In this document: in pieces, positions 62,430-64,000 of the stretch
How the letters are laid out: each line of letters starts with the position of its first letter
Position numbering within the stretch: position 1 is the stretch's first letter
NCBI RefSeq assembly: GCF_029760915.1
Contig: NZ_CP121685.1
Span: 1,586,001-1,650,000, forward strand
Reading direction: 5' to 3'
DNA length: 64,000 nt
Source: Olleya sp. YS
GTDB lineage: Bacteria; Bacteroidota; Bacteroidia; Flavobacteriales; Flavobacteriaceae
Position numbers and translations under genes: made by a program
Notes under the pieces: model-generated
The model's input: the letters and a program-made list of their open reading frames with translations, nothing else
Told to the model about the DNA's origin: nothing
Databases searched by the model: none

Positions 62430-64000
62430 ATGGAATCAATGATGATTTATATGCCAATTGCTATGGCAGTTTTAGGCTTAATTTACATGGTTATTAAACA
62501 ATCTTGGGTAATGAAGCAAGATGCAGGAGATGGAAAGATGAAAGAAATTTCAGATCACATCTACGAGGGTGCATTAGCTTTTTTGAATGCCGAATATAGA
62601 TTGCTATCAATTTTTGTGGTGATTGTAAGTTTATTACTTGCTGTGGTTGCTTACTTTGTGCCTACAACAAGTTACTTAATTGTTATTGCTTTTATATGTG
62701 GTGCAATTTTTTCTGCTTTTGCAGGAAATATTGGAATGAAAATAGCAACAAAAACAAATGTAAGAACAACACAAGCTGCTCGTACTAGCTTACCTAAAGC
62801 GCTTAAGATATCTTTTGGTGGAGGTACAGTAATGGGGCTTGGTGTTGCTGGTTTAGCTGTGTTAGGTTTAACCGCTTTCTTTATTATATTTTACAAATTT
62901 GTATTTATGCCAGATGGATGGACTAACACAGATGATATGACCTTAGTTTTAGAGACACTTGCAGGTTTCTCTTTAGGAGCAGAGTCTATTGCATTATTTG
63001 CACGTGTTGGTGGAGGAATCTACACTAAAGCTGCAGATGTTGGAGCCGATTTAGTAGGTAAAGTAGAAGCTGGAATACCAGAAGACGATCCACGTAATCC
63101 AGCAACAATAGCAGATAACGTAGGAGATAATGTTGGTGATGTAGCAGGTATGGGAGCCGATTTATTTGGATCTTACGTGGCAACAGTATTAGCTGCAATG
63201 GTTCTTGGTAACTACGTTATTAAAGATATGGGTGGAAATATTGCTGATGCTTTTGGTGGTATTGGACCAATTTTATTACCTATGGCTATTGCTGGTGCAG
63301 GAATTATAATTTCTGTTATTGGTACCATGTTAGTTAAAATTAAAAATAATGATGCTAAAGAAGCTCAAGTAATGGGAGCTTTAAATATTGGTAACTGGAC
63401 ATCTATCGCTTTAGTTGCTGCTGCCTGTTTTGGATTAGTAACATGGATGTTACCAGAAACTATGCAAATGAAGTTTTTCGGTGAAGGAACAGTTGAAATT
63501 TCTTCAATGCGAGTATTCTATGCCACTTTAGTTGGATTATTTGTAGGTGCTGTTATTTCTTCAGTTACTGAGTATTATACAGGTTTAGGTAAAAAGCCAA
63601 TTTTAAATATTGTACAACAATCAAGTACAGGTGCAGGAACCAATATTATTGCAGGTTTAGCAACAGGAATGATATCTACGTTCCCTTCAGTATTATTATT
63701 TGCTGGAGCCATTTGGGGATCTTATGCTTTAGCAGGATTTTATGGTGTGGCATTAGCAGCTTCAGCAATGATGGCAACTACAGCTATGCAATTAGCAATT
63801 GATGCATTTGGACCTATCTCTGATAATGCAGGTGGAATTGCAGAAATGAGTGAGCAAGAACCAATTGTAAGAGAGCGTACAGATATATTAGACTCTGTTG
63901 GTAATACAACTGCAGCAACTGGTAAAGGATTCGCAATCGCGTCTGCTGCATTAACATCATTAGCGCTTTTTGCTGCTTATGTAACCTTTACAGGAATTGA
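62430..64000 (+). CDS. hppA: Membrane-bound ion-pumping pyrophosphatase, 5' part
   Basis: The frame opens at ATG 62430 and runs off the right edge after about 523 residues. It couples pyrophosphate hydrolysis to ion pumping across the inner membrane. The substrate site is unmistakable: [58 protein letters not shown]. The sequence [10 protein letters not shown] (residues 491-500) has Ala where K+-independent enzymes carry Lys, indicating a K+-dependent type. An intramembrane Glu185 (LGAESIALF) is present, and no Glu follows DLFGSY. From memory this is the arrangement of the Flavobacterium johnsoniae H+-pumping type. Confidence 0.93.
   Translation, partial: MESMMIYMPIAMAVLGLIYMVIKQSWVMKQDAGDGKMKEISDHIYEGALAFLNAEYRLLSIFVVIVSLLLAVVAYFVPTTSYLIVIAFICGAIFSAFAGNIGMKIATKTNVRTTQAARTSLPKALKISFGGGTVMGLGVAGLAVLGLTAFFIIFYKFVFMPDGWTNTDDMTLVLETLAGFSLGAESIALFARVGGGIYTKAADVGADLVGKVEAGIPEDDPRNPATIADNVGDNVGDVAGMGADLFGSYVATVLAAMVLGNYVIKDMGGNIADAFGGIGPILLPMAIAGAGIIISVIGTMLVKIKNNDAKEAQVMGALNIGNWTSIALVAAACFGLVTWMLPETMQMKFFGEGTVEISSMRVFYATLVGLFVGAVISSVTEYYTGLGKKPILNIVQQSSTGAGTNIIAGLATGMISTFPSVLLFAGAIWGSYALAGFYGVALAASAMMATTAMQLAIDAFGPISDNAGGIAEMSEQEPIVRERTDILDSVGNTTAATGKGFAIASAALTSLALFAAYVTFTGI

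Overview
The window is a stretch of ordinary chromosome from a member of the Bacteroidota, most probably the family Flavobacteriaceae. The DNA is visibly AT-rich. Several genes carry the Bacteroidota promoter element TAnnTTTG shortly before the start codon, once or twice with a well-placed upstream TTG. The gene content is also typical: type III pantothenate kinase next to LptC and a PpiD-like isomerase, a mevalonate pathway with a GYDIA-type GHMP kinase and class II HMG-CoA reductase, DUF5686/carboxypeptidase-regulatory-like outer-membrane proteins, and a membrane pyrophosphatase. I see no rRNA, CRISPR array, transposase or prophage. The only tRNA is tRNA-Phe(GAA).

Layout. 1-7.9 kb: a clipped secreted esterase, then a purine-oxidation region. 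On the plus strand lie xdhC, an unrecognised multi-pass membrane protein and a small P-loop NTPase, all overlapping. Facing them on the minus strand is guaD-xdhA-xdhB plus two small genes, which together should turn guanine into xanthine and then urate. 8-16 kb: tRNA-Phe, then an envelope block (coaX, outer-membrane porin-like protein, TPR protein, lptC, small membrane protein, CorC/CNNM transporter, PpiD-like isomerase). 16-18.3 kb: the first half of the mevalonate pathway (GHMP kinase, HMG-CoA reductase). 18.4-22.9 kb: peptide use (DPP-IV-like peptidase, POT transporter) and a thioredoxin-like protein. 22.9-27.6 kb, minus strand: ComEC, NlpC/P60 hydrolase, LpxB, a small membrane protein, SurE. 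27.8-34.8 kb: tail-specific protease, Opp/Dpp-type permease, a GAF protein, and convergent to it an HD phosphohydrolase fused to a Pycsar-effector-like (PycTM) membrane domain. 34.9-43.8 kb: a metallophosphoesterase/beta-barrel fusion, a DUF2254 protein, a beta-propeller-like lipoprotein, GDPD, a BaiN-type flavoprotein, DUF1697 and a TetR regulator.

44-48 kb: the second half of the mevalonate pathway (decarboxylase, mevalonate kinase), a 41-residue membrane peptide, a UbiA prenyltransferase, a nitrilase-family hydrolase and an RsuA/RluB-like pseudouridine synthase that lacks its catalytic aspartate. 49-49.6 kb: a small cassette-like unit with one orphan secreted protein between inverted repeats. 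49.6-57.7 kb: a DUF5686 outer-membrane protein, pdhB, etfB-etfA interrupted by palindromic repeats, a large nested hairpin, a DUF151 nuclease-family protein and a CNT nucleoside transporter with an extra periplasmic domain. 57.8-64 kb: thyA, two TonB-C-domain proteins, a glycogen-binding-fold protein, a membrane-anchored DHFR fusion, soluble pyrophosphatase, and the first part of an ion-pumping membrane pyrophosphatase that runs off the end.

The items most worth a second look are the HD-PycTM fusion beside the GAF protein, the membrane protein/NTPase pair coupled to xdhC, the membrane-anchored DHFR, the pseudouridine synthase with Gly in place of catalytic Asp, the metallophosphoesterase-barrel fusion, the nested hairpin after etfA and the inverted-repeat cassette near 49.3 kb.
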